DNA of 14,042 nt, from the NCBI GenBank assembly GCA_023393235.1, contig JAEWMH010000215.1, positions 1-14,042 on the forward strand, written 5' to 3'. The stretch is from Bacillota bacterium. Its GTDB lineage: Bacteria; Bacillota; Bacilli; Paenibacillales; NBRC-103111. The notes under the pieces were generated by a model that made no database searches, was not told the origin of the DNA, and saw nothing but the letters and a program-made list of their open reading frames with translations. Position 1 is the first letter of the stretch. The number at the start of each line of letters is the position of its first letter. Shown here one piece after another: positions 6,408 through 12,900 of the stretch. A program made the position numbers and the translations under genes.

Positions 6408-7030
6408 TCTCCTTCATAAGTCTTCAGCTGATTCCAGGTCATGGATTTGGCCTTTTCCCAGGTCAGCCCGTAATTCTTCAAGGTCTCCCAGATGACGTAG
6501 CGGTACTCAAAGGTATATGACACATGAGCCGGCTTAATCTGGTTCAGCAGCTTCATAAATTCCGCCAGATTCGGCGGAATGCCCAAAAAGCCGATGAACC
6601 GGATAACAAACCGGTACTCGGCCGGCACCTCCAGCACCTCCACTTCCCCGCCGGAGAAAGCAGCCGCCGTCTCCATCAGCATCTGCCTGGTAACCGTCCC
6701 GGTCCCCCGAAGCTTGGCCAAAATCTGCTTGCGCCGCCGTTCCGCCGGTTTGCTCGGGTCTACATTCAGAGCCAGCTCCTGCTCCCAACGGCTAAGTCCC
6801 CAGGTGGCGGAGCCGACAAAATACTGGTCCAATACATCGCTAATGCCGTCACGCAGCGCCCCGATCTCTCCAGCCGCCGATTCCTGCAACACCACCATAG
6901 TCCCACCAGGCACCCGGTAGTATTCCGGCAGATACCGGAGCAGATCCGGAACATACGGTTCCGTTCCTGCCTGATCCTCAGCGTCCAGGCTATAACCCAA
7001 CACCCCGTATTGCGAGCTTCCGTACGCCAT
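6404..7030 (-). CDS. xkdU: XkdU/YmfQ-family baseplate protein (gpI-like)
   Basis: A 208-residue protein. The stretch YVPDLLRYLPEYYR, QYFVGSATWGLSRWEQELAL, ERRRKQILAKLRGTGTVTRQ and PPNLAEFMKLLNQIKPAHVS matches the YmfQ (DUF2313) family, the P2 gpI-like component joining the baseplate wedge to the fibres. It ends KSMTWNQLKTYEGE. The ATG at 7030 overlaps the preceding stop by one base (TAATG), with GGGGTGA upstream. Its own last codons contain the ribosome site for the following tail fibre. In PBSX it follows xkdT directly; here three genes separate them. Confidence 0.9.
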   Translation of the reverse strand: MAYGSSQYGVLGYSLDAEDQAGTEPYVPDLLRYLPEYYRVPGGTMVVLQESAAGEIGALRDGISDVLDQYFVGSATWGLSRWEQELALNVDPSKPAERRRKQILAKLRGTGTVTRQMLMETAAAFSGGEVEVLEVPAEYRFVIRFIGFLGIPPNLAEFMKLLNQIKPAHVSYTFEYRYVIWETLKNYGLTWEKAKSMTWNQLKTYEGE

Positions 7031-7899
7031 TATTTATCACCCCGCAACTGAGCCCAGGTAAGCGGGCCTTTGGGCATGGCGTCAATAATGCCGTAACCGG
7101 CGCGGGTGGTGGGTTTATCTTGTACATCTTGAAACGAAGGTCCATCAGTTAATCTGTTAAATGCGTTCCTATCTCGGGCTACTGTATATGAACCTGATTC
7201 ATCCACTAAGTTCTGATATGCAAACTGAGACAGCGTATTGCCGATTTCCCACATTTCAAAGCTGGTTAAATAAAACTTAGCTGTACAACGAATTTGCAAT
7301 TCGTAGTCATTAATTCCATATTTGACAACCCGCAAAGAATCCGGGATATTACTGGGAATGTACAGTTGAACTTCGTCTTTTCGAACTGTTCCCTCCCAAG
7401 CTTGCAGAGTAAACTGGAACGGATAGCGGGAAATGCTCCCCTGATTGTAATTGCCCCTACGGAAGCTAACCGTCCCAATCACCGTACCAGCATCATAAAA
7501 ATTCCCAGTGGATGTAGCCCCTCCTGTACCCGAGCGATCCGCCCCCGTCATCCGGAACAGCTTCTTCCAGCCCAGATCTGTGTCGCCGCCAACCGTGCCG
7601 TTATAATATTTCCCATTGGCAAAGGACGACGGCGCAAACGTCACCGGCTTCCCCGTCACCCCCGCCCACGGGACGGCATCCGCTACTTCGGCCGCATCTA
7701 CCTTGCCGTTATTGTTGGTGTCGTAGATGCCCTTCAGCATGTCCCCGGTGCTCTGAGCTGCGACCAAGAGCACGTTCCCGGTGGCGGTGCCGATATAAAG
7801 CTTGCTGGTATCGGTACAATACCCCAGCTCCCCTGCGGCCAACGTGCCGATGGAGGACTCCGCGCCGCGCCGCACTTGAATTAATACTTTTCTGGCCAT
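7030..7899 (-). CDS. Tail-associated protein with Mtd-type N-terminus and EF-hand loop
   Basis: A 289-residue protein. Residues 1-48 (VLIQVRRGAESSIGTLAAGE, then LGYCTDTSKLYIG) match the major tropism determinant N-terminal domain used to attach distal tail proteins. DTNNNGKVDAAE (60-71) is a full EF-hand-type calcium loop, with D60, N62, N64, G65, D68 and E71 in the expected places. WAGVTGKP and, near the end, KPTTRAGYGIIDA are short motifs common in phage fibres. The middle (about 95-250) is a beta-rich stretch without a recognised family and is encoded by clearly more AT-rich DNA, suggesting a swapped receptor-binding module. The ATG is set by AAAGGGAGG about 8 nt upstream. It ends GPLTWAQLRGDK, similar in style to the end of XkdU. 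Host recognition is inferred. Confidence 0.75.
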   Translation of the reverse strand: MARKVLIQVRRGAESSIGTLAAGELGYCTDTSKLYIGTATGNVLLVAAQSTGDMLKGIYDTNNNGKVDAAEVADAVPWAGVTGKPVTFAPSSFANGKYYNGTVGGDTDLGWKKLFRMTGADRSGTGGATSTGNFYDAGTVIGTVSFRRGNYNQGSISRYPFQFTLQAWEGTVRKDEVQLYIPSNIPDSLRVVKYGINDYELQIRCTAKFYLTSFEMWEIGNTLSQFAYQNLVDESGSYTVARDRNAFNRLTDGPSFQDVQDKPTTRAGYGIIDAMPKGPLTWAQLRGDK

Positions 7900-7916
7900 G
7901 CCGCCGCCTCCCTTTC

Positions 7917-8942
7917 TTAGAAAGTCCCTCCATCAATGACGGCGACCATCAGCCGGTTTCCATTGGCTGTATCGTAAACGATGCTGTCCGCATCGATGCT
8001 TGCCTCAATGCCGGTAGCATTGACCACAATGCCCTTGCCCGGCTTTGCGGAAACCGTATCCGCCGCCACATCAATGCCGTTGCCCGCCCCTACATGCAGA
8101 GCCACCGTATCCGCCTGGCCGCCGCCCGTCAGACCATTGCCTGCGGTGACGGTTTGAAGCGCGCCGCCGCTGCGGGCCCAGATGGTACCGTTCCAGGTAT
8201 ATTGTTTGGCCTCATCGTCTACGATGGCAGTCATACCCACGGTCGGCACCACAAAAATCCAAGCCGAACCAGACCACTCCGCAATCTGCCCGGCTTTGCC
8301 CGCCCACGCTCCCGTAGGGGACGCAGCAACAATATACCGGTCTCCGGCTGCCGGAGACGCCGGCGGCGCAGCCAGGTTCTGATCCTTGACGCTATCCTGG
8401 TACTCCTGTCCCGCCCGGGCCAAATCCAATTCGTTCTTGATCTTCTGCGCACTCCACAAATCCGTGCCGCCCACACCCGAGTCGTTAATGACACGGTGCT
8501 TGGTGGCATCATCAATATGGGTTTTGATTTCCGCCGCCGTTTTAGTATTGGTGCCATCCGACACCTTGCTGACATGCCCGCCGGTGAGATCCGCCTTCAG
8601 CACTTTCCCATAGGTGCTGCCGTCCGCCACATTATCCAGTGTGCCGGTCAAATCCGCCAGCCCGATGGCATTGATTCGCACCCACTGGGTTCCATCGTCC
8701 AGGTACAGATAGGCATTATTCGTGCCGCCGCCCGTGACAAAATAGTACCGCCCTGCCACAGCCGCACTGGGCCGGGAGGCGTAAGGCCCCATCATCACCC
8801 GGCCAACAAACAGATTCGCCGTGCCATCCCCGATATACACTTCCTTGGTATCCGTGCAAAAGCCCATTTCCCCGGCTAAAAGAGCGCCTCTGGCTACCAG
8901 CTCCGCCCTCGTGCCCCGCCGGACCTTAATCGTCTGCGCCAT
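7917..8942 (-). CDS. Tail fibre-like protein with Mtd-type N-terminus and DUF2793-like domain
   Basis: A 341-residue protein. Residues 1-48 (MAQTIKVRRGTRAELVARGA, then LLAGEMGFCTDTKEVYIGDG) are the major tropism determinant N-terminal domain. Residues 184-256 (VKDQNLAAPPASPAAGDRYI, GAWAGKAGQIAEWSGSAWIF, VVPTVGMTAIVDDEAKQYTW) match DUF2793, a module of phage tail proteins. The segment 265-315 (TAGNGLTGGGQADTVALHVG, then PGKGIVVNATGIEA) is a fibre-type glycine-rich beta repeat. The ATG at 8942 lies 3 bases after the preceding stop, with GAGGGGGAA inside that gene's last codons. It probably forms a tail spike or fibre shaft. It shares its N-terminal domain with the next gene, so the two may be old duplicates or compete for one attachment site. 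Confidence 0.82.
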   Translation of the reverse strand: MAQTIKVRRGTRAELVARGALLAGEMGFCTDTKEVYIGDGTANLFVGRVMMGPYASRPSAAVAGRYYFVTGGGTNNAYLYLDDGTQWVRINAIGLADLTGTLDNVADGSTYGKVLKADLTGGHVSKVSDGTNTKTAAEIKTHIDDATKHRVINDSGVGGTDLWSAQKIKNELDLARAGQEYQDSVKDQNLAAPPASPAAGDRYIVAASPTGAWAGKAGQIAEWSGSAWIFVVPTVGMTAIVDDEAKQYTWNGTIWARSGGALQTVTAGNGLTGGGQADTVALHVGAGNGIDVAADTVSAKPGKGIVVNATGIEASIDADSIVYDTANGNRLMVAVIDGGTF

Positions 8943-8945
8943 CCA

Positions 8946-9359
8946 TCATTCCCCCTCATAAAATAATCCGCCATCCACCAGCCCAACCGTTTTGTACCGG
9001 TCCAGCTCCGCCTGCGTGGCCATCAAGGCCTCCTGCAGCGCGTTCACATCATCGGCCTCAACCTGGTCCCCCGGTGTTTCGTAGCTCACATATACCGCCT
9101 GCACCTCGGCAAAAATGCGGATGCGTCTGCGCCAAGGTGTCTCCGCAGGCGTGGACAGAGTCCATGCGGTTATTTCCTGGCCGGTGAGCTTGGGGCCGGT
9201 AAAGACCTTCACCGTGCTGTTTATTGCATTGTCATGGGCCAATAAACCCTCATATGCGCCATCTGCTAGCTGAACCTGCTCGTCGATGACGTACACGCCG
9301 CCGTCCTGCTTTTTGTTCAGCTTTTCCACAAATACGTCCTGCTGTTTGGGATACACCAT
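8946..9359 (-). CDS. Conserved-looking phage tail protein of unknown function (137 residues)
   Basis: A protein starting MVYPKQQDVFVEKLNKKQDG, with FTGPKLTGQEITAWTLSTPA and RRRIRIFAEVQAVYVSYETP in the middle, and a C-terminal coiled coil (ADDVNALQEALMATQAELDR). The open frame reaches 9419 but the only sensible start is the ATG at 9359, one base after the xkdT stop; the longer form has no ribosome site and overlaps xkdT. I do not know its function. It appears beta-rich with a coiled-coil end, and lies between the baseplate and the Mtd-domain proteins, which suggests an adaptor or chaperone for them. It ends LVDGGLFYEGE; the next protein ends VIDGGTF. Confidence 0.8.
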   Translation of the reverse strand: MVYPKQQDVFVEKLNKKQDGGVYVIDEQVQLADGAYEGLLAHDNAINSTVKVFTGPKLTGQEITAWTLSTPAETPWRRRIRIFAEVQAVYVSYETPGDQVEADDVNALQEALMATQAELDRYKTVGLVDGGLFYEGE

Positions 9360-9360
9360 G

Positions 9361-10404
9361 CTACACCCCCAGCTCCACAGTGCCGGCCACAGGCACCTGG
9401 TTATCCGCCAGCACCACATTGGCTGTGCCGCCGTTAACGGTCAGCGCCGTATAATCCAGCACACCGTCAGTGCCCAGGAGCAGCGTCCCGATTTTGGCAA
9501 AGCTGACATAAGTTGCAGCAAACGCCACACCCCGCAGATAAGCCGCCAACGCAGCATGGAAGCTGTCCTGGATCGCCTGGAGCGTGTAGCCCATAGCCGG
9601 CACAATGGTGGCTTTTACCTGAATGCTCAAACCAGCTGCCGAAACAACCGTTACCGCCACACAAACCGGACGGACCGTTTCAATATATGCTGCCACCGCT
9701 TCTACCAATGTGGGGGAAGCCGGCTCCCGATCCGTATCCACAATGCTGACCTTCACCGTGCCGGGTCCATTCCACTGCTCCGTCACCTTGGCTGCACCTA
9801 CCCCCGTTACCGAGGTGGCCCATTGGATATAGTGGGAGGCATTGCCGCTGGTGGCAGGCTGCCGAACCTTCTGCAGAATACGCTCCCGCAGCTGTTCATC
9901 CTTCTCCTGATCCTCCCCGGCCAAAAGCACATCCGTCAATTCAGCGCTGGCCAGTCCGGCCACGTAAGAGATTGGCAGCAGCTTGCCCAAAGCGCGGTTT
10001 CCCGTTTCCCCTGCCGTCTCGCATTCCAGAACAAACTGTCCCGCCGCTAATCGCCTTACCGCCACAAAGGTCAGGGAATCGCAGGAATATCTGCTTCCCA
10101 ACGGTACATCCAGGGCTTGGCCCGCCGTATTCCAAAATACTCCCTTGCGCAGCGCCTTGGAGGCTTGTTTTCGGTCCACACCGACTTCCGATCCGCGCCG
10201 GTCCAAAAACTCGCCGCTGGACGTATCCCCAAACCCCAGCCGCAAGGCCGCATCCAGGGAAATGTAAGCGTGAGCCAGCTCAGCTGCCGCCGGAGCCAAG
10301 GCGTCATGGATAATGCTGCCCTCTCGTTTATCCTCCGTATCCGGCACCTGGGCCAGCATCCGGGCTAAAATCGCCGAATAAGTCTGATGCTCATACAATC
10401 GCAT
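9361..10404 (-). CDS. xkdT: XkdT, baseplate J-like protein
   Basis: A 347-residue baseplate wedge protein of the gpJ / Baseplate_J family. Family features seen are the start YEHQTYSAILARMLAQVP then REGSIIHDALAPAAAELAHA, LDRRGSEVGVDRK, a beta domain, and the signature LRERILQKVRQPATSGNASH followed by YIQWATSVTGVGAAKV. Length is normal for XkdT. The ATG at 10404 overlaps the xkdS end by 14 bp, and its ribosome site AGGAGG lies in the xkdS coding end, so translation is coupled. It stands immediately before the three-gene insert. Confidence 0.93.
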   Translation of the reverse strand: MRLYEHQTYSAILARMLAQVPDTEDKREGSIIHDALAPAAAELAHAYISLDAALRLGFGDTSSGEFLDRRGSEVGVDRKQASKALRKGVFWNTAGQALDVPLGSRYSCDSLTFVAVRRLAAGQFVLECETAGETGNRALGKLLPISYVAGLASAELTDVLLAGEDQEKDEQLRERILQKVRQPATSGNASHYIQWATSVTGVGAAKVTEQWNGPGTVKVSIVDTDREPASPTLVEAVAAYIETVRPVCVAVTVVSAAGLSIQVKATIVPAMGYTLQAIQDSFHAALAAYLRGVAFAATYVSFAKIGTLLLGTDGVLDYTALTVNGGTANVVLADNQVPVAGTVELGV

Positions 10405-10795
10405 TCACCTCCTGGTCGAATGTCCCGGCGGAGCTTTCCACCGTGAACCGTACCGTCATGCTGTCTCCTGTTTGTTCAAACTGAAAATCCCGCACATTCT
10501 GAATCCGTGCGTCCTGAAGCAGTGCTTCGGCAATCCTTCGGCGCAGCTCGGACTGGGCATATGCTGGGCTTTGACCCATCAAGTTCTTCAGCTCCACCCC
10601 GTAGTCGAAGCTGTAGGCCATATACGCGTACCGTTCGGTCTGCAGGATTTTGAAAACCGCCTGCTTCACCGCCTCCAGACCGTCGATTTTCCCGGCAATA
10701 CGTCCGGTTTCCGCATCCAGCCTCCAGGTCCGGGAGGGGTGGACCGTGGTTCTGCTGGGCAAGGCGGCAGTTAACTGTCCTCCGGTTGGAATCAT
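10391..10795 (-). CDS. xkdS: XkdS, gp25-like baseplate protein (DUF2634)
   Basis: A 134-residue protein with TWRLDAETGRIAGKIDGLEA, VKQAVFKILQTERYAYMAYS and FDYGVELKNLMGQSPAYAQS, followed by IQNVRDFQFEQTGDSMTVRF. This is the DUF2634 / XkdS pattern, related to T4 gp25, the wedge subunit that starts sheath assembly. The ATG overlaps the xkdR stop by four bases (ATGA), with AAGGTGG 7 nt upstream. Confidence 0.92.
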   Translation of the reverse strand: MIPTGGQLTAALPSRTTVHPSRTWRLDAETGRIAGKIDGLEAVKQAVFKILQTERYAYMAYSFDYGVELKNLMGQSPAYAQSELRRRIAEALLQDARIQNVRDFQFEQTGDSMTVRFTVESSAGTFDQEVNAIV

Positions 10796-11115
10796 AACAC
10801 CGCCACCTTATCCATAATGAGAAACTGCTGGCCGCCCTGCACCCGCAGGAGAATGACCTTATCCCCTGCTTCCAGCCCCGGACGGATCACCACGGGAGCG
10901 GTCAGACCTTGTCCACCAGAACCGTGGGTATGGCTCAGGTCCAGCTCCAGCCGGGTTAACGAATCGGGCAGAATCAAAAAATCCGCATCCAGGATAAAAC
11001 GCTGATCCACGTTTACCTGCAGCGGATTGCCGGATATTACCTCACCAAACAAAACGGCCATGGGCTTGCCGGCTTCCATTCCGGTCAAGGCCGCTTGCCG
11101 TATGGCATTCAACAT
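10792..11115 (-). CDS. xkdR: XkdR-type protein (DUF2577)
   Basis: A 107-residue protein reading as the DUF2577 family: MAVLFGEVISGNPLQVNVDQ, RFILDADFLILPDSLTRLEL, then APVVIRPGLEAGDKVILLRV and QQFLIMDKVAVL. The C-terminal part looks like an OB-type beta barrel, as in baseplate hub or spike proteins, and HTHGSGG near the middle may form the loop. The ATG at 11115 is set by AGGTGAGG just upstream. The gene is separated from xkdQ by the 105-bp palindrome, whereas its downstream neighbour overlaps it. Confidence 0.9.
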   Translation of the reverse strand: MLNAIRQAALTGMEAGKPMAVLFGEVISGNPLQVNVDQRFILDADFLILPDSLTRLELDLSHTHGSGGQGLTAPVVIRPGLEAGDKVILLRVQGGQQFLIMDKVAVL

Positions 11116-11131
11116 GCTGCCTCACCTGCCT

Positions 11132-11236
11132 TAGGAGCTGCGAGGAAATTAGTATCCGCTTTTGCTGACAAAATCTCCACGGGTTTGGGAGTTTTGTCAG
11201 CAAATTAGCGGTACTTTATTTCGTCGCAGTCTCTTA
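11132..11236. repeat. ~105-bp near-palindrome filling the xkdQ-xkdR gap
   Basis: The centre is a perfect 13-bp inverted repeat, TTTGCTGACAAAA (11161-11173) with TTTTGTCAGCAAA (11192-11204), plus an inner CTCC/GGAG pair and a 9-nt loop. Outward, the arms continue with few mismatches: GTATCCGCT pairs with AGCGGTAC, GGAAAT with ATTTCG, and CTGCGA (11138-11143) with TCGCAG (11224-11229), reaching the xkdQ stop codon on one side. Each arm is about 45-50 bases. No T-run follows either side, so it is not a standard terminator. It fills the only gap of more than 50 bases between tail genes in view. Confidence 0.88.
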
Positions 11237-12202
11237 GATTACTTTTAACGTTAATGACATGGTATGGTCATCGCCTTCGAAGCTGTGCTTCGCCTCATCC
11301 ACCAGCATGGGCAGATTCAGTCCTAGCGCATCAATTACTACCGGCACATACACACCCGCCCGGACCCGGATGTCACCGATAGCATCAACCTTCAGGGATT
11401 TGCTCTCCCGGTTTTTCAATTGGGCCAGCTGATCCAGCATGTCCTTGATCTGGGCTTCGTTTTTCTTTTCGTCCACACTTTGGTACAGCTGGAGCACACC
11501 CCACTTGGCAATGTTGGCACTGTCCTCCACCATGTGGACCTCCCGCCTGCCGGTTTGCTTATTATCCTTGTACAGCTTGATCCGGTTGTAGGTATCTGAA
11601 TCAATGTCTGCGGAATAATCGTAGCCGGTCATCAGACTGCCGTCGCCGATATAGAAATCCGTCTTCAGGTTATCTACCAGCCGCAGGGACAGTCCGCCGT
11701 AATCATCAAAAAACACATAATGCCGCTGTGTGGACACCAGTGTCAGCGTAATGGCCTTTTCGATGATGTCCAGCAGGGTTTGACCGTCCTCCACCATGGA
11801 TTCTATGGCAAAGCCCGTATCCTCCAACGTCCCCGTTTGCAGCTTGAAATCCGCAGCCAGTTGGGAGATAATCTCCGAAGCCGTTTGCCCCTTAAAAATA
11901 TAAAGGGCCTTGGACAGCAGGTACCGGACTTGGTCGTAAGCCTTTACGGAGACCTCTCCGTCCGGGTTATGGCCGACAGAAAACACATAACCGTAGAAAA
12001 AACCTGCTCCCTCCTTAAACACCCGGACAATATCCCCGTTGCGGATGGCGAAGCTGTCGGATTGGTAGAATCCGTTGCGGAGCAGGGAAAACTCAATGCT
12101 GGCCGGGCGTCCCATCCGGGTGGTGGACCAGGATAAGCCGGAGACAATCTCCGACAGATCCCACATGTTGCCGTCCTTATTATCTAATTGGATGGTAATC
12201 AT
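11234..12202 (-). CDS. xkdQ: XkdQ, baseplate hub protein (gpD-like)
   Basis: A 322-residue protein. WDLSEIVSGLSWSTTRMGRP, FYQSDSFAIRNGDIVRVFKE, FFYGYVFSVGHNPDGEVSVK and AYDQVRYLLSKALYIFKGQT, then SADIDSDTYNRIKLYKDNKQ and VRAGVYVPVVIDALGL, follow the XkdQ/YqbQ family, the hub component related to P2 gpD and T4 gp27. Length is normal. The ATG overlaps the xkdP stop (ATGA), with GGAGGGGG upstream. The stop codon is the outer edge of the palindrome. Confidence 0.92.
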   Translation of the reverse strand: MITIQLDNKDGNMWDLSEIVSGLSWSTTRMGRPASIEFSLLRNGFYQSDSFAIRNGDIVRVFKEGAGFFYGYVFSVGHNPDGEVSVKAYDQVRYLLSKALYIFKGQTASEIISQLAADFKLQTGTLEDTGFAIESMVEDGQTLLDIIEKAITLTLVSTQRHYVFFDDYGGLSLRLVDNLKTDFYIGDGSLMTGYDYSADIDSDTYNRIKLYKDNKQTGRREVHMVEDSANIAKWGVLQLYQSVDEKKNEAQIKDMLDQLAQLKNRESKSLKVDAIGDIRVRAGVYVPVVIDALGLNLPMLVDEAKHSFEGDDHTMSLTLKVI

Positions 12203-12900
12203 GGGGTGGCCCCCTCCGGTCCCTTCAGCAAATCCTGATTGGGCAGCTGCAGAATTTGGCCGGGAAAGAGCTTTTCAGCAGCCGCATCGGTCAGATGGTT
12301 ATACTCCTTAATCTTGGCCTGGTAATCCGGGGTGCCATAGACCTTCTGGCTGATGGTAGACAAGGTCTCCTTCTCTTCCGTCACCACATAGAAGGGCTGG
12401 AAGCTCCGGTAATTGGCCCGAGGCGGCTCCAACTGCTGTACTTGTCCGTCCTTCACCGTTGCCCTGCGCGCTGCATAGAAGCGGTACTCTTTAAGGCTCA
12501 GGCTGATTTGAATATCTCCGTTTTCACCTGCCGTTTCTGACCAATCGAAGCTTTCGATGGATGCCGGTGTGTTGATCTGCAAGCTCGGACCGGTGTAGAC
12601 AAAACGGATGGGATGCCGGGTCTGCCGCCATTTTTCGATGAGGTCCACGTAATACCGGGGTTCGTAATAATAACGGGCGGTAATAAAGGGGTACTGGTTC
12701 CCCGCAGCAGGCAAAATCGCCTCGAAGGAATACTCCGCCAATCCGGGGGACTTGATGACATTAATCTGGCCAAGGCCATAAACCTCATAACCGGAGCCTT
12801 CCCCTTGTTGGCTAACCTCGATTTTGCCGGGAAGGACAGGAAGCTCGAAGACCTCCTCCTGATTATTAAACGACAGCCATAACCCATACGCATAACTCAT
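12199..12900 (-). CDS. xkdP: XkdP, LysM-domain tail protein
   Basis: A 233-residue protein. The N-terminal part (YGLWLSFNNQEEVFELPVLP, FDWSETAGENGDIQISLSLK) matches the XkdP/YqbP family, and residues about 170-222 form one LysM module (FYVVTEEKETLSTISQKVYG, then NHLTDAAAEKLFPGQILQLP). In contractile tails this protein bridges tube end and hub, equivalent to P2 gpX or T4 gp53-type LysM proteins; its LysM works in assembly or peptidoglycan contact. The ATG overlaps the tape-measure stop by four bases, behind AGGGGGTG. Confidence 0.92.
   Translation of the reverse strand: MSYAYGLWLSFNNQEEVFELPVLPGKIEVSQQGEGSGYEVYGLGQINVIKSPGLAEYSFEAILPAAGNQYPFITARYYYEPRYYVDLIEKWRQTRHPIRFVYTGPSLQINTPASIESFDWSETAGENGDIQISLSLKEYRFYAARRATVKDGQVQQLEPPRANYRSFQPFYVVTEEKETLSTISQKVYGTPDYQAKIKEYNHLTDAAAEKLFPGQILQLPNQDLLKGPEGATP

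Noticed and set aside
8094..8879. 261-codon plus-strand frame, and a similar one at 9286-10050
   Set aside because: Both are antisense to strongly supported tail genes and have arginine- and histidine-rich, motif-free translations.
7030..8942. Diversity-generating retroelement, suggested by the Mtd-type N-terminal domains
   Set aside because: The Mtd name applies only to the attachment domain here. No reverse transcriptase, template repeat or C-type lectin variable end is seen, and no adenine-rich repeat pair was noticed.
9360..9419. Longer start of the 137-residue protein at 9419
   Set aside because: It would overlap xkdT by about 60 bp and gives a tryptophan- and cysteine-rich leader that looks like an out-of-frame reading of xkdT.
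11132..11236. Palindrome as an ordinary rho-independent terminator
   Set aside because: No run of T follows the stem on either strand, and terminating here would block the essential baseplate genes downstream.
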